Source of the DNA: Symsagittifera roscoffensis
Lineage: Eukaryota; Xenacoelomorpha; Acoela; Convolutidae
Assembly (NCBI RefSeq): GCF_963678635.1
Contig: NC_087066.1
Coordinates: 34,043,301 to 34,107,300, forward strand
DNA: 64,000 nucleotides
Direction of reading: 5' to 3'
Positions 9,588 to 18,060 of this stretch are shown here, one piece after another (the first letter of the stretch is position 1; each line of letters starts with the position of its first letter). The notes beneath the pieces were generated by a model. It saw only the letters and a list, made by a program, of their open reading frames with translations, was not told where the DNA came from and made no database searches. Position numbers and translations under genes: made by a program.

Positions 9588-10060
9588 TGTAAAACCCGGA
9601 TGGGTGGAACCTGATCTAAACTACATTTTATGATTGGATAAATTAGATATTTTACCAATGTAAAGTATTTAATATTAACCAATCATGATCCATCTAACTA
9701 ACAACCCACTTATTTGTAAGTGCTGAAGTTACTTGTAATTTCAGCACCAGAGAGATTTGAATTTAACTTAGAAATTAGTTGGACTCTCCCGAGCACCTCA
9801 GCAGCCGCAATAAACCAGTATACCCTAGATCTATTGAGCCTAGCAGAGACTAGTTAAACAACCTGAGACTAGATAGTATAAGAGTAAGATTAGGATCGGT
9901 ATTAGACTAAGAAGTTGCACGAATCTATCCGGCCGAAAATAAGATAGCGTGACGAGCAGACGGTGTACCCTATCCGAAATTACTCTATGAGTTATACACT
10001 CCAGTCCTAACTCAGTAAGCGGAGATTTTTTCCGTCTTAGAAAGCGTTGCAAATGGAGTT
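9588..10060 (+). repeat. candidate 3' LTR of E1 (no partner copy in window)
   Basis: Begins TGT at 9588, contains a hairpin with arms 'gtgctgaa' and 'ttcagcac' (about 9720-9748) and a polyadenylation-type AATAAA at about 9809, and ends near where the base composition changes from G-poor to ordinary. The matching 5' LTR would be left of the window, so this is a guess from position and composition. Confidence 0.22.
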
Positions 10061-11016
10061 GAGGAACGCTTCTCCATTTAATACTTTGCTATATGCGAAG
10101 GTATCACAATTTACTTTACATTTGTGTATACTTTAGTGTCTAGGGCTTGGTTTCAGAAAAAAACTCAAAAATTTATTAATTTGTTTTTAGAAAATGTATC
10201 AGTGTTTTTTTTTGAACCGAACAATATCCCATAGAGCTTAAAAGGTAGTCAGACTAGACTATTCAGTGCTTTTCCTCTTTGTTTCTTTTCATCTACTCTT
10301 GAAGACGTTCTGCTCTCGGACCACTCAGAGCTCCCCCCCCCCCCCCCACTCTTTGATTGCCAATACTGTTGAATCGTACTTTAGCGTACGTAAGCATATG
10401 ACTTTTTTCAGAGAAGGGATCATAAAAGTTAGCCGATTTAGATCAGTCCAGAAAGAAAATTCAACTCGCGATACAAGTGAAGTGAGATGAGTTCATTGTT
10501 TAATAAATTGTTGGTTAAAACTACAATCGCAGTTTTTTTTAATAACTGCATCATGAACGTTCTTTGAACAATAAAGGAACTTAACTACTTTTTCATGAAA
10601 GAAGAAAAATTCCATAGACCAAATGGATGACTGTTAAACAAGGAAATAACTTCCACGCAAAACATCTCTAATATAACGAGCAATGCTTTGTTTCGAAGCT
10701 GTAGGAATTACAAGATATCAGAAAAAAAACCTATTTGCTCACAATTGATGCTTCTTGCCATGTTCATCGTCTAGAACCAACCAATCATAAACCAACCAAA
10801 CCAACCAATTGCTGTAAGTAACATATGTCATTCATTTTTTACTTGAAACCGTATTCTCCTCTCCTAAGTTTTATTCTGGGTACAGACTTTTATAAAACCC
10901 TCGATTTTTCGCAAATAAAATTCCAAGCTCAAACTTTGTGCAGCTTGCTTCTAAAATTTCTGATTAACAGCAGCAGTACTGAAACAATTCAAATCAGGTG
11001 TCAAACAAAATACTAC
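10061..11016. other. intergenic DNA with poly-C tract
   Basis: No supported gene. Holds a 15-base run of C (10333-10347) and the tandem motif 'aaccaaccaa' near 10775-10810. Several short open frames here have no features of real proteins. Confidence 0.5.
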
Positions 11017-11240
11017 TTTGCCGTTAATACACTACCTTTCAAAAGTTCTTCCGATTTAGAATATATTGAATAGCTTGGATCAAGTTAACAATCTCCCCTC
11101 CAAATAGACCAAGTTAAGATCTTCCACCCCAGCGTTGAATTTAAAATAAACGGATAAGGGCTGTGTGTAGAATGCTCGATTCTGATTGGCTGAAAAATCG
11201 AACTCATAACCAAGTTAACATCCTCCCCCGAAACGGATGC
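11017..11240. repeat. direct repeat copy 1, with truncated small inverted-repeat element
   Basis: About 90 percent identical by eye to 12143-12367. It includes left flank 'tttgccgttaatacac', the target sequence AATAGCTT (11069-11076) and the left end of the inverted-repeat element from 11077. Relative to copy 2 the right terminal repeat is missing: after 'aaacggat' (11231-11238) the sequence jumps straight to the right flank 'gctttatt'. Confidence 0.8.
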
Positions 11241-12142
11241 TTTATTGTGACACCTCCTCGAGTAGTGTTGTCCTTTGCAGTGTGGTCCGCAGTAATCGGA
11301 TCTACCCCGGTGCATCCTGGGAAACTGGTCTGAGCTTTTGGACTGTCGGGTAGGTATTTGTATTTCCTGTCTGCCTGCGCGTTATACTGGAGAGCTTACA
11401 GTATATCACCGATGGCTCATCAAACGATGCCTTTTCTGCAAACGTCACACGCCGCATTGCCCAGTGCTTAGAGACGTAGGTGCGAACCTTGGGGAGTGTT
11501 GCTTCGGCAAACGTGAGCCTTGGGGGATACCCGACATCTTTGTATTGCGTGTGCCCCTCCTGTCATTGGTCTAACCAGTGGCAGGTTTCCCGTACGTCTA
11601 TCGACACTTTGTACGGCTTCGTGTTTGGCGAAGGTCTATGCTTGCATAGTCGTGTAAAAACCCTTCTGTTTAAAAGAGTTTTAGGGTCACTCTTCCCTCA
11701 AAGCGGTAGCTGTGTTCTATAGTTACCGGCGATTGTTAAAGGGTCTTAAGTTGCCGGTGAGTATGGACCCGAATGCTGACAGTGGGTTATCGGTTTTTCC
11801 TAACTGTCTGTTAAGAGGGGAAAGAAAGCTGGCGATACGAGATTCCTGCCCCAGTAGTGCATGAGCTCTGCTCATCGACCTAAGCCAAAGACCTCGGTTT
11901 AAGCCAGAGACCTTTTAAGTTATCCCTGTGGGTTATCTATGATGACCATGGGCCAACGAGTGGAATTGGATAGGAGTGGTGCCCCTATAGGATCCAAACT
12001 GGTCACGTAAGGTGGGATGTCGTATGCGCTACACGATCCCTTTAAGTGACCAGGTAGCAAGAGTGTCCAGCTCAATCTCGGCATGGCTAGGATAGCTACG
12101 GAACGCGCACTGTGTGCGTCGGGGTCCGCTGGGATATATTAA
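11241..12142. other. GC-richer island of unknown identity between two direct repeats
   Basis: About 870 bases with markedly higher G+C than all its surroundings, beginning around 'ccccggtgcatcctgggaaac' (about 11305) and ending at 'ggggtccgctgggatatatt'. The longest open frames are only about 80 codons and look unconserved, so it is more likely untranslated retroelement sequence (for example the end of a LINE-type element), an old insertion or a non-coding RNA gene. I recognise no rRNA or tRNA in it. Confidence 0.4.
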
Positions 12143-12202
12143 TTTGCCGTTAATACACTACCTTTCAAAAGTTCTTCCGATTTAGATTATTTTGAATAGC
12201 TT

Positions 12203-12393
12203 GGATCACGTTAACATCCTCCCCTCCAAAAAGACCAAGTTAAGATCCTTTACCCCAGCGTTGAATTTAAATTAAATTGATCAGGGCTACTTGTAGAATG
12301 CTCTATTCTGATTGGCTCAAAAATCGAACTCATAACCAAGTTAACATCCTCCTCCCGAAACGGATTTGGGGGGAGAGGATGTTAACTTGGTCC
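12203..12393. mobile_element. 191-bp non-autonomous inverted-repeat element (MITE) with 8-bp TSD
   Basis: Left end GGATCACGTTAACATCCTC and the reverse complement of the right end (GGACCAAGTTAACATCCTC) pair over about 19 bases with two mismatches. It is flanked by a perfect 8-bp duplication AATAGCTT (12195-12202 and 12394-12401). The motif 'CAAGTTAACATCCTCC' also recurs inside the element. No coding capacity. An 8-bp duplication fits hAT, P or Merlin transposases; the ends do not show the usual hAT CAGNG, so the superfamily is open. Confidence 0.85.
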
Positions 12394-12401
12394 AATAGCT
12401 T

Positions 12402-12589
12402 TATTATAACGGTATCAGAACATTGACCTTATATCATTTGCGGTTTAACTGTTGAAAAAGCGTTACTTCGTTTATTTGGTCAATGGTTGTTACAAATTCC
12501 ATCTTCTTTGTCCTGTGACAGTAATTTTTGACCTATGCCATATTGGAATTTTACGCTATGCCATATTGGACTTTTTGAAAGTACGATGA
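12402..12589. other. short spacer, nothing recognised
   Basis: Includes a duplicated phrase 'gccatattgga' (about 12537 and 12559). No gene seen. Confidence 0.5.
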
Positions 12590-13090
12590 GTTCCGCGCCT
12601 CAATAAAAGATCTAGCAAGCCGCGCCGCATACAGTTTTCTTTACTAAATTTTGTAGTTGACATGCGTGTTTAAATCGTTTTCTAAGGTCGCGCCGTCAAC
12701 TTTTTCTTAAGTAGTGCCGTCAGTTTTTTCCTTATAACGCGCTGTTAGTTTTTTCTTCAGTCCTTAAGTCACGCAGTCCTTTTTCCGTAAGTTGCAACGT
12801 CAGTATTTTTAACTTGAGCTATCAGTCTTCTTTAGAACATGCCGCAAGTCTTTTCTTAATTCGCGCAGTCAAAATATTTTCTTGAGTCAGCCTTCGCCGA
12901 CAGTCTTTTTTGAAACCCGGATGTCAGTAGTTTTTTAAAGTCGCGCCGGAAAAATTTTTGCTTAAATGGTGCCGTTAGGTTTTTTAAGTCGCCGCATCAA
13001 GTTTTTCACAAGTTGCGCCACCAAAATCTTTTCTAAGGTTGCCGTCAGTCTTTTTGTATGTCGCGCCGTCAGTTTTTGTTTAGTCCCGGA
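12590..13090. repeat. degenerate tandem array, about 28-bp unit (GTCGCGCCGTCAGTTTTTTC)
   Basis: Roughly 16-18 imperfect copies of a unit whose core is 'tcgcgccgtcag' followed by a T-run and 'cttaa' or similar, for example near 12687, 12712, 12740, 12935, 13025 and 13060. CpG-rich cores alternate with T-runs at about 24-32-base spacing. Non-coding. A decayed minisatellite is the simplest reading. Confidence 0.8.
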
Positions 13091-13800
13091 CTTCGACCCT
13101 GGGACGCCAAATTCGGACAACTCTGCCCAGTTTAAGTAATCTTCAGCAATGATTCTGTTATTTTCTTTTTTCTTCTGGACAAATGCAGGGCCCACTGAGC
13201 CTTGACGATCACTATTGAAGATATTCTGCTAATGCTCTTAAAATTAGCCCAAATTGTATGTTTGTAGGTAAATTTTTTTTCTTTGTTAAATTCAGGCTTT
13301 ATTGGCTATGTAGCCAGGAAACCGCACGGGCGACTGATTAAAAGATCGCCTATTAAAGGTTTGATAGGATAGTATTGCGGTTCTTATCACAAAGTCAGAA
13401 AAAAAAAAATTTTTTCCTCTAAAACTTATTAGGTGGCTCAAAAGAACACTACAAAGGCTTATTTTTTCGAAAAAAATCTTCTCTATGTTAAAATGGAAGA
13501 GTTACTAGAAAAGTATTATACAAGCAGTGTATAATAGCAACTAGCAGTTTTACAACTTTTAGTCTCTCATGGAAACAATCATAATAAGAAGAGCACATTG
13601 ATCATCATTAAAATTGTCATAAGAAACAAGGCTCAAAATTTTTTTTAGGTATTCTTAATACTTGTGAGTAAGTAACTCACACCTGATTTTTTCTTGAAAG
13701 CAGTTTGAAACAAATTAACTATTTTTTTGCTGGGCTCATTATAGCAAAACCAGAATTTATCGACTAAAACTTGAAAACAAGAGCCTGCTTTTTTGTTCGA
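13091..13800. repeat. diverged non-coding duplication, copy A
   Basis: Collinear with 14105-14785. Shared landmarks in the same order: 'caattctgcc'-like start, 'cactgagccttgaagatcact', 'atcgcctattaaa.gtttgata', 'tcaaaagaacactaca.aggctta', 'tgtgagtaagtaac', 'gcagtttgaaaca'. No open frame is conserved between copies, so it is a duplicated non-coding block or an untranslated piece of a transposon. Confidence 0.75.
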
Positions 13801-14104
13801 TATGAAATTGGAATCAATTTCTGATGATGCTAATTAAAATCTTATCCCGGATTTAGACCATCTCGGAGGCGAAATATTAAGACACTACTTTCTACTTTGT
13901 GAGCATAAACATAAACTACTAGTAACAGCAACAAATATAAAAATTTCGGTTCTCAAAAACACCGATCATTGTAATTTAAACTTTTTATTCTTCCATCTGC
14001 ATTGCAATGGTGCAATCAAGATAAAAGCCGAAAGTTTACAGAAAACTCACTGGTGCTAATTTTATAATCAAATTCTATTTTTACTGCTGTTGTTGGTAGC
14101 TGAA
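13801..14104. other. spacer between the two duplicated blocks
   Basis: A/T-rich, no gene seen; 'gaaatattaagacactac' and surroundings show no repeat partner in the window. Confidence 0.5.
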
Positions 14105-14785
14105 CGCATTCCGGGACTCTAAACTCGAACAATTCTGCCAAACTTCAATAGACTTCAGGCAAATGCTCGTTTCCTTTGGCCAACATCAAGGCTCACTGAG
14201 CCTTGAAGATCACTCTAAAAGATAATATGGTAACCAAATGGTTGCCAAAATCAATCCAAGTTGGCATGTTTTTCGGTAAATTGTCATATTCAGGTTTTAT
14301 TGGGCATGTAGTGGAAGACAACAACATGGGTGAATGGATAAAGTATCGCCTATTAAAAGTTTGATAAGGATTTATTGCGGCTCTTATTACATAGTCAGAA
14401 AACAGTTTATATCGTTTTCCTCAGAACTGATTAGGTAGCTCAAAAGAACACTACAGAGGCTTATTTTTCCCTAAAAAACACCCTATATGATAAGAGGGTA
14501 GAGTAAAAACGTAATAATAAAGAAAGATTACTCGCAGTTCTCCCATTTTTAATCTCTTATGAAAATGAATCAAATCAGAGTACACTGAGAATTATTAAAA
14601 TAGCCATGAAACATTGCCCAGAACTTTTCCACAAAATTTTCAGATTTTACTAATACCTGTGAGTAAGTAACCTACATTTGATTTCATTGCAGTTTGAAAC
14701 ACATCATTTTTTTTTTGCTGAGAACAGTGTATCAAAAAACTGTGTTTCATTAGTAACACCAGATTTATCGACAAAAAAATAAGAA
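14105..14785. repeat. diverged non-coding duplication, copy B
   Basis: Partner of 13091-13800, offset about 1.0 kb, with many substitutions and small indels, so the duplication is old. See copy A for the shared landmarks. Confidence 0.75.
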
Positions 14786-14812
14786 AAAAGATAACTACTT
14801 TTTTATTCAATT

Positions 14813-15078
14813 ATGATGTTATCTGAAAAAAATATGTTATTTGGTTCTTTTACTTGATTTTTGTTTGGAGTGGTGTTTTTCATTCGGTCAAACTTTGGCG
14901 ATCAAAATCATAGCTTTATAAAAAAAGACTATACACAACTGAAGATATCGACTCCCGAGCTCAAAGTTTTTTCATTTGGTCAAATTTTGGCGATCAAAAT
15001 CATAATCTTATCAAAAAAATTACTAGACACCACAGAAGATATCGACTCCCGAGCTCAAATGTAAAATGACACTTCGCC
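14813..15078. repeat. repeat X, left flank of E2, with an internal tandem duplication
   Basis: Contains two tandem copies of an about 90-bp unit (from about 14883 and about 14971), each with 'ggcgatcaaaatcata' and ending 'gatatcgactcccgagctca'. The same block recurs right of E2 at 21343-21512. The ORF that spans it (14861-15064) is only the repeat read in frame and is not supported as a gene. Confidence 0.8.
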
Positions 15079-15411
15079 TATCATGCCACGTATACACTGT
15101 GTGTATACGCTGCATCTTTTGTTGCAGTTTCTGCAATGGCGTCAAGGTCGCCCACCAGTCGTGCTAAGTTATTTTACATGGTGCTATGCATAAAATCGTC
15201 TGTCTGCGTTTCGGCTTACGAATCGGACCGTATCTTTTTGTTACGTTAGCTTTCACAACCTCTTCATAAAATTTGATTTATCTGTCCTAAAACACTTCAT
15301 AAACATAAGTAAATTCATCTTTTCGGACGTTATACATTCGGTCATTTTTATATTTAGTTTACACATCTTATTTTACCGAGTTGTACCAGTCCCAGAGTTC
15401 GGTAAATGTCA
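15079..15411 (+). repeat. E2 5' LTR
   Basis: Matches 21014-21347 throughout, sharing 'gtcaaggtcgcccaccagtc', 'cctaaaacacttcataaaca' and 'cagtcccagagttc'. The left end reads TATCAT here against TGTCAT in the 3' copy, so the canonical TG has mutated; the right end is ...AAATGTCA. Confidence 0.88.
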
Positions 15412-15423
15412 TGGCGCAGCCAC
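15411..15423 (+). promoter_or_regulatory. E2 primer binding site, overlapping the gag ATG
   Basis: TGGCGCAGCCAC directly follows the LTR-terminal CA. A tRNA with 3' end GGCTGCGCCA would pair with it. The LTR's last A plus TG gives ATG, opening a frame that reads Met-Ala-Gln-Pro. Confidence 0.75.
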
Positions 15424-16160
15424 CAATTCCTGTTTCGGATGACAATATGGACCTCGCCGGTTTACTCACTTATTGGAGTATGCCATCTTTGTCCCGCCGC
15501 ACAGTTGGGACAGCTGGTTTGGACAGTTCAGTCTTTTGTTGGGAATAAAATACAAATTCAACGTTCTGATATTCTCACCGAACCCAGCGCTGTTCCGGTT
15601 GACCCACCACCGAGGCCAGAGACGAACCCGGATCAAGAATTACAGTCAGAGGTAGATAATCGCCTCCATAGAGACGCAGCTGCAATTAGGCGAGTCGGGG
15701 ACGCGAACATAGAACGGCGAAAGAAAGGGCCACGGATTGGGATGAACTGTTTCTTTTTTCACGAAGCCGAAGCAAGAGCAGGTTCAAGCTCTTTCTGCTC
15801 TTGGGAACGAAGGAAGAAAGAAAGTGGTACAAGCAATCTCACATGCCGACCCTAATCGGTTATCGTTAAGATAACTTTATAAGAACTGTTTGTACGCCTT
15901 CAAGGTGAAAATAAAACTTCACCATGGAATGTATCAAACTCTAAATTTCTTGGTACATGGAGGCAAACGAATCCTTTTTGTCGTTTCATTCGGGGCTCTC
16001 GGTCAAAGCAGTGTGATGCAATTGGTCTGCAGTGGAGTAGCAAAGTATGGCGAGAAAACTGATCATAGGTCGTAATCGCGATATGGTTGTGCAGAGCACA
16101 CTAATCCAGAAAAATCATTCAGCCACGGAAAAAAAAATATTCCAGAGTCCAAACTTGCAG
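15411..16160 (+). pseudogene. gag: E2 gag remnant
   Basis: From the PBS ATG the frame reads MAQPPIPVSDDNMDL and ends near 15548. The typical gag opening 'SWDSWFGQFSLLLGIKY' is found in the neighbouring frame (about 15500-15550), so a frame change has split the gene. Further on, a charged region (about 15640-15760) and a possible zinc-knuckle scrap near 15990-16030 remain. Capsid-type sequence cannot be followed continuously. Assigned to gag by position between PBS and protease and by the match of layout with E4. Confidence 0.6.
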
Positions 16161-16167
16161 CCTCGAG

Positions 16168-18060
16168 TTGCTGAAATCTAATCGAGGTACTCCTCATTAT
16201 TTGAGTGTTATGTTACGCTCGGGAGCGAAATCCTTCCACGCAACTGTGGATACAGGCAGCCCGGTGTCCTTCTTGAACAAGCGGACAGCGGATAGTTTAC
16301 TCCGCCAGAGTCCTCAGTTTCTATTCACTAAGGTCCAAAATTTGCCAAATGTTATCTCGTATGTAGATTATAATAAAAATTCCATTAAGATTTTTGGCAG
16401 ACTATCTATCCCGATATGGTCCGGAGGGTGGAAGAGTCACGACGCCCTTTTTCTGGTGTCGGAAAACAGAACGCGCTGCTTAATGGATTAGATCTACTAG
16501 GCTCACTGGGCATCTATACAGTTCAACGAAATCAGCCTGAGTTTAAAAAGTTGCAGAAAGTAGTGGAAAACTCCTCCTCCGAGCTGATCAAGGCGCACTT
16601 TGTAAAAAAAAGTTCCCAAAAGTTTTTCACTAGACTTGGAAAATCTAAATCTCATCAAGTATATACCAATTTCAAGGACCCACTAATCCCAAGACAGATT
16701 GAAGGTCGGAGAGAGCCCATCCATATACAAGATCGAGTATCAGAGGAGTTAATGGCGTTGGTATGGCGTTGGTCATATTAAAAAATTAGACAAGTGTACA
16801 ACGGACCACTTCATTAACCCAATAGTGATTATTGCAAAGAAAGACGGCGCAATCAAGCTGGCTATAGACGCTAAACCTGTATGACGCTAAACCCGTATCC
16901 GGAAATTAATGCCTAAAATTGGAAAAATAAAAACCGAATGCCCAATATTCCAGAACTAATCAATTTGGCCGCCCAAATTATTTCCAGCGATGTCCCACGC
17001 TTGGTTTGGTTTACCTCACTTGATTTGAAATATGCGTTTAGCCGTATCTAGCTTTCAGAGACGACGAGCAGTCAAGTAATGTTCAATTCTATTTGCGGTG
17101 AACCAACAGGAATAAACCGATTCAACATGGGGTTCTACCGATTAACGTATATGCCGTCTGAGTTTCAAAAGGCGATGGATTGCACGTTACAAGGTATCCC
17201 GGGAAATATTTGCTATTTGGATGACATTCTCGTGGTCTCAAAAGGAACGCTGTCGAAGCATAACGAACTTGTCCAAAAGACTTTATCTCGCTTGAAGAAA
17301 ATATCTAAATGTGATGAAGAAAGTTTTGCTTTGAAAATATCTAAATGTCAGTTCGCGGTGGATAAAATAATTAGCCGAGGTTCGATATTCACTCGACTGA
17401 TTACTCCCCCAAATTTTCAAAGATAGATGCGGTCAAAAATCTGGCCGCTCCAGAACTTTAAAATGTTTGCTTTCCTTCATGGTACCCTAAACCTTTTCCA
17501 GTTACGTGTGAGTTCCGCGAGTCTTTTGATGCTCTGCAAAAAGAGGATTATAATCCGGAATGATTCTTAAGAAGTTCCGTTTAAGAAAGTTTTGGGCCTG
17601 ATTGCAGAAATCACCGACCTTTACCACTACGACCCTGTCAAGGGTGATGCAAGTCAAAGCGGATTTGGAGCGTGTCTTGATCAGCAAACTGTTACAGGTT
17701 TTTGGTTCCTATTTCGTTCGATTCAAAATTTTTTAACTCAGCTGAACTTAAATACAAAACGAATGAACTTGAACAATCATTGGTGATCTGGGCATGTGAA
17801 CATTTTTGTACATATTTTCTCGCCAATAGCTTCGAGATACTCACAGACCATAAAGCCATAATTTTGGCCCTGAAAAAAAAAGAAAAAAAAACATATCAAT
17901 TCCGTTCAACACGCTGGGCCGATCGGTTATTACCGTTCGACTACGTTATCAGGCATGTACTTGGCACTACCTTAGGTATGGCCGACTATCTGTCCCGAGA
18001 ACCCATATTCGAAGCGCCCCTCCCCCCCCCCCACCCCCCCCCCCCCCCCCCAGTTCAGTT
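16168..18060 (+). pseudogene. pol: E2 pol: protease, reverse transcriptase and RNase H remnants
   Basis: Retropepsin active site 'VDTGSPVSFLNKR' lies in the first frame (about 16246-16285); a frame change follows near 16480. RT is recognisable from 'KKDGAIKLAIDA' (about 16838) through 'GFYRLTYMPSEFQKAMD' (about 17132) to 'CYLDDILVVSKG' (about 17212), so the catalytic YxDD is present. RNase H shows 'GDASQSGFGACLDQQ' (about 17643), 'KTNELEQSLVIWACEHF' and 'LTDHKAI' (about 17840) and the end 'GMADYLSREP' (about 17976). At least five frame changes or stops separate these pieces. A poly-C run (18016-18051) after RNase H encodes a proline stretch. Confidence 0.88.

Noticed and set aside
11338-11722. 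Overlapping + strand frames of 78 and 80 codons in the GC-richer island, at first sight cysteine-rich proteins
   Set aside because: They overlap in different frames, have no conserved motif, and the island shows no other coding signal; higher GC alone lengthens chance frames.
11241-12142. Ribosomal RNA or bacterial contamination as an explanation of the GC-richer island
   Set aside because: No conserved rRNA segment was recognised, and the island sits inside a direct repeat shared with the surrounding eukaryotic DNA.
12962-13195. 77-codon minus-strand frame across the end of the tandem array
   Set aside because: Its sequence is the repeat unit read in one frame followed by unrelated DNA.
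14861-15064. 67-codon frame with an internally repeated protein sequence
   Set aside because: The repetition comes from the 90-bp tandem pair in block X; the copy at 21343-21512 does not keep the frame.
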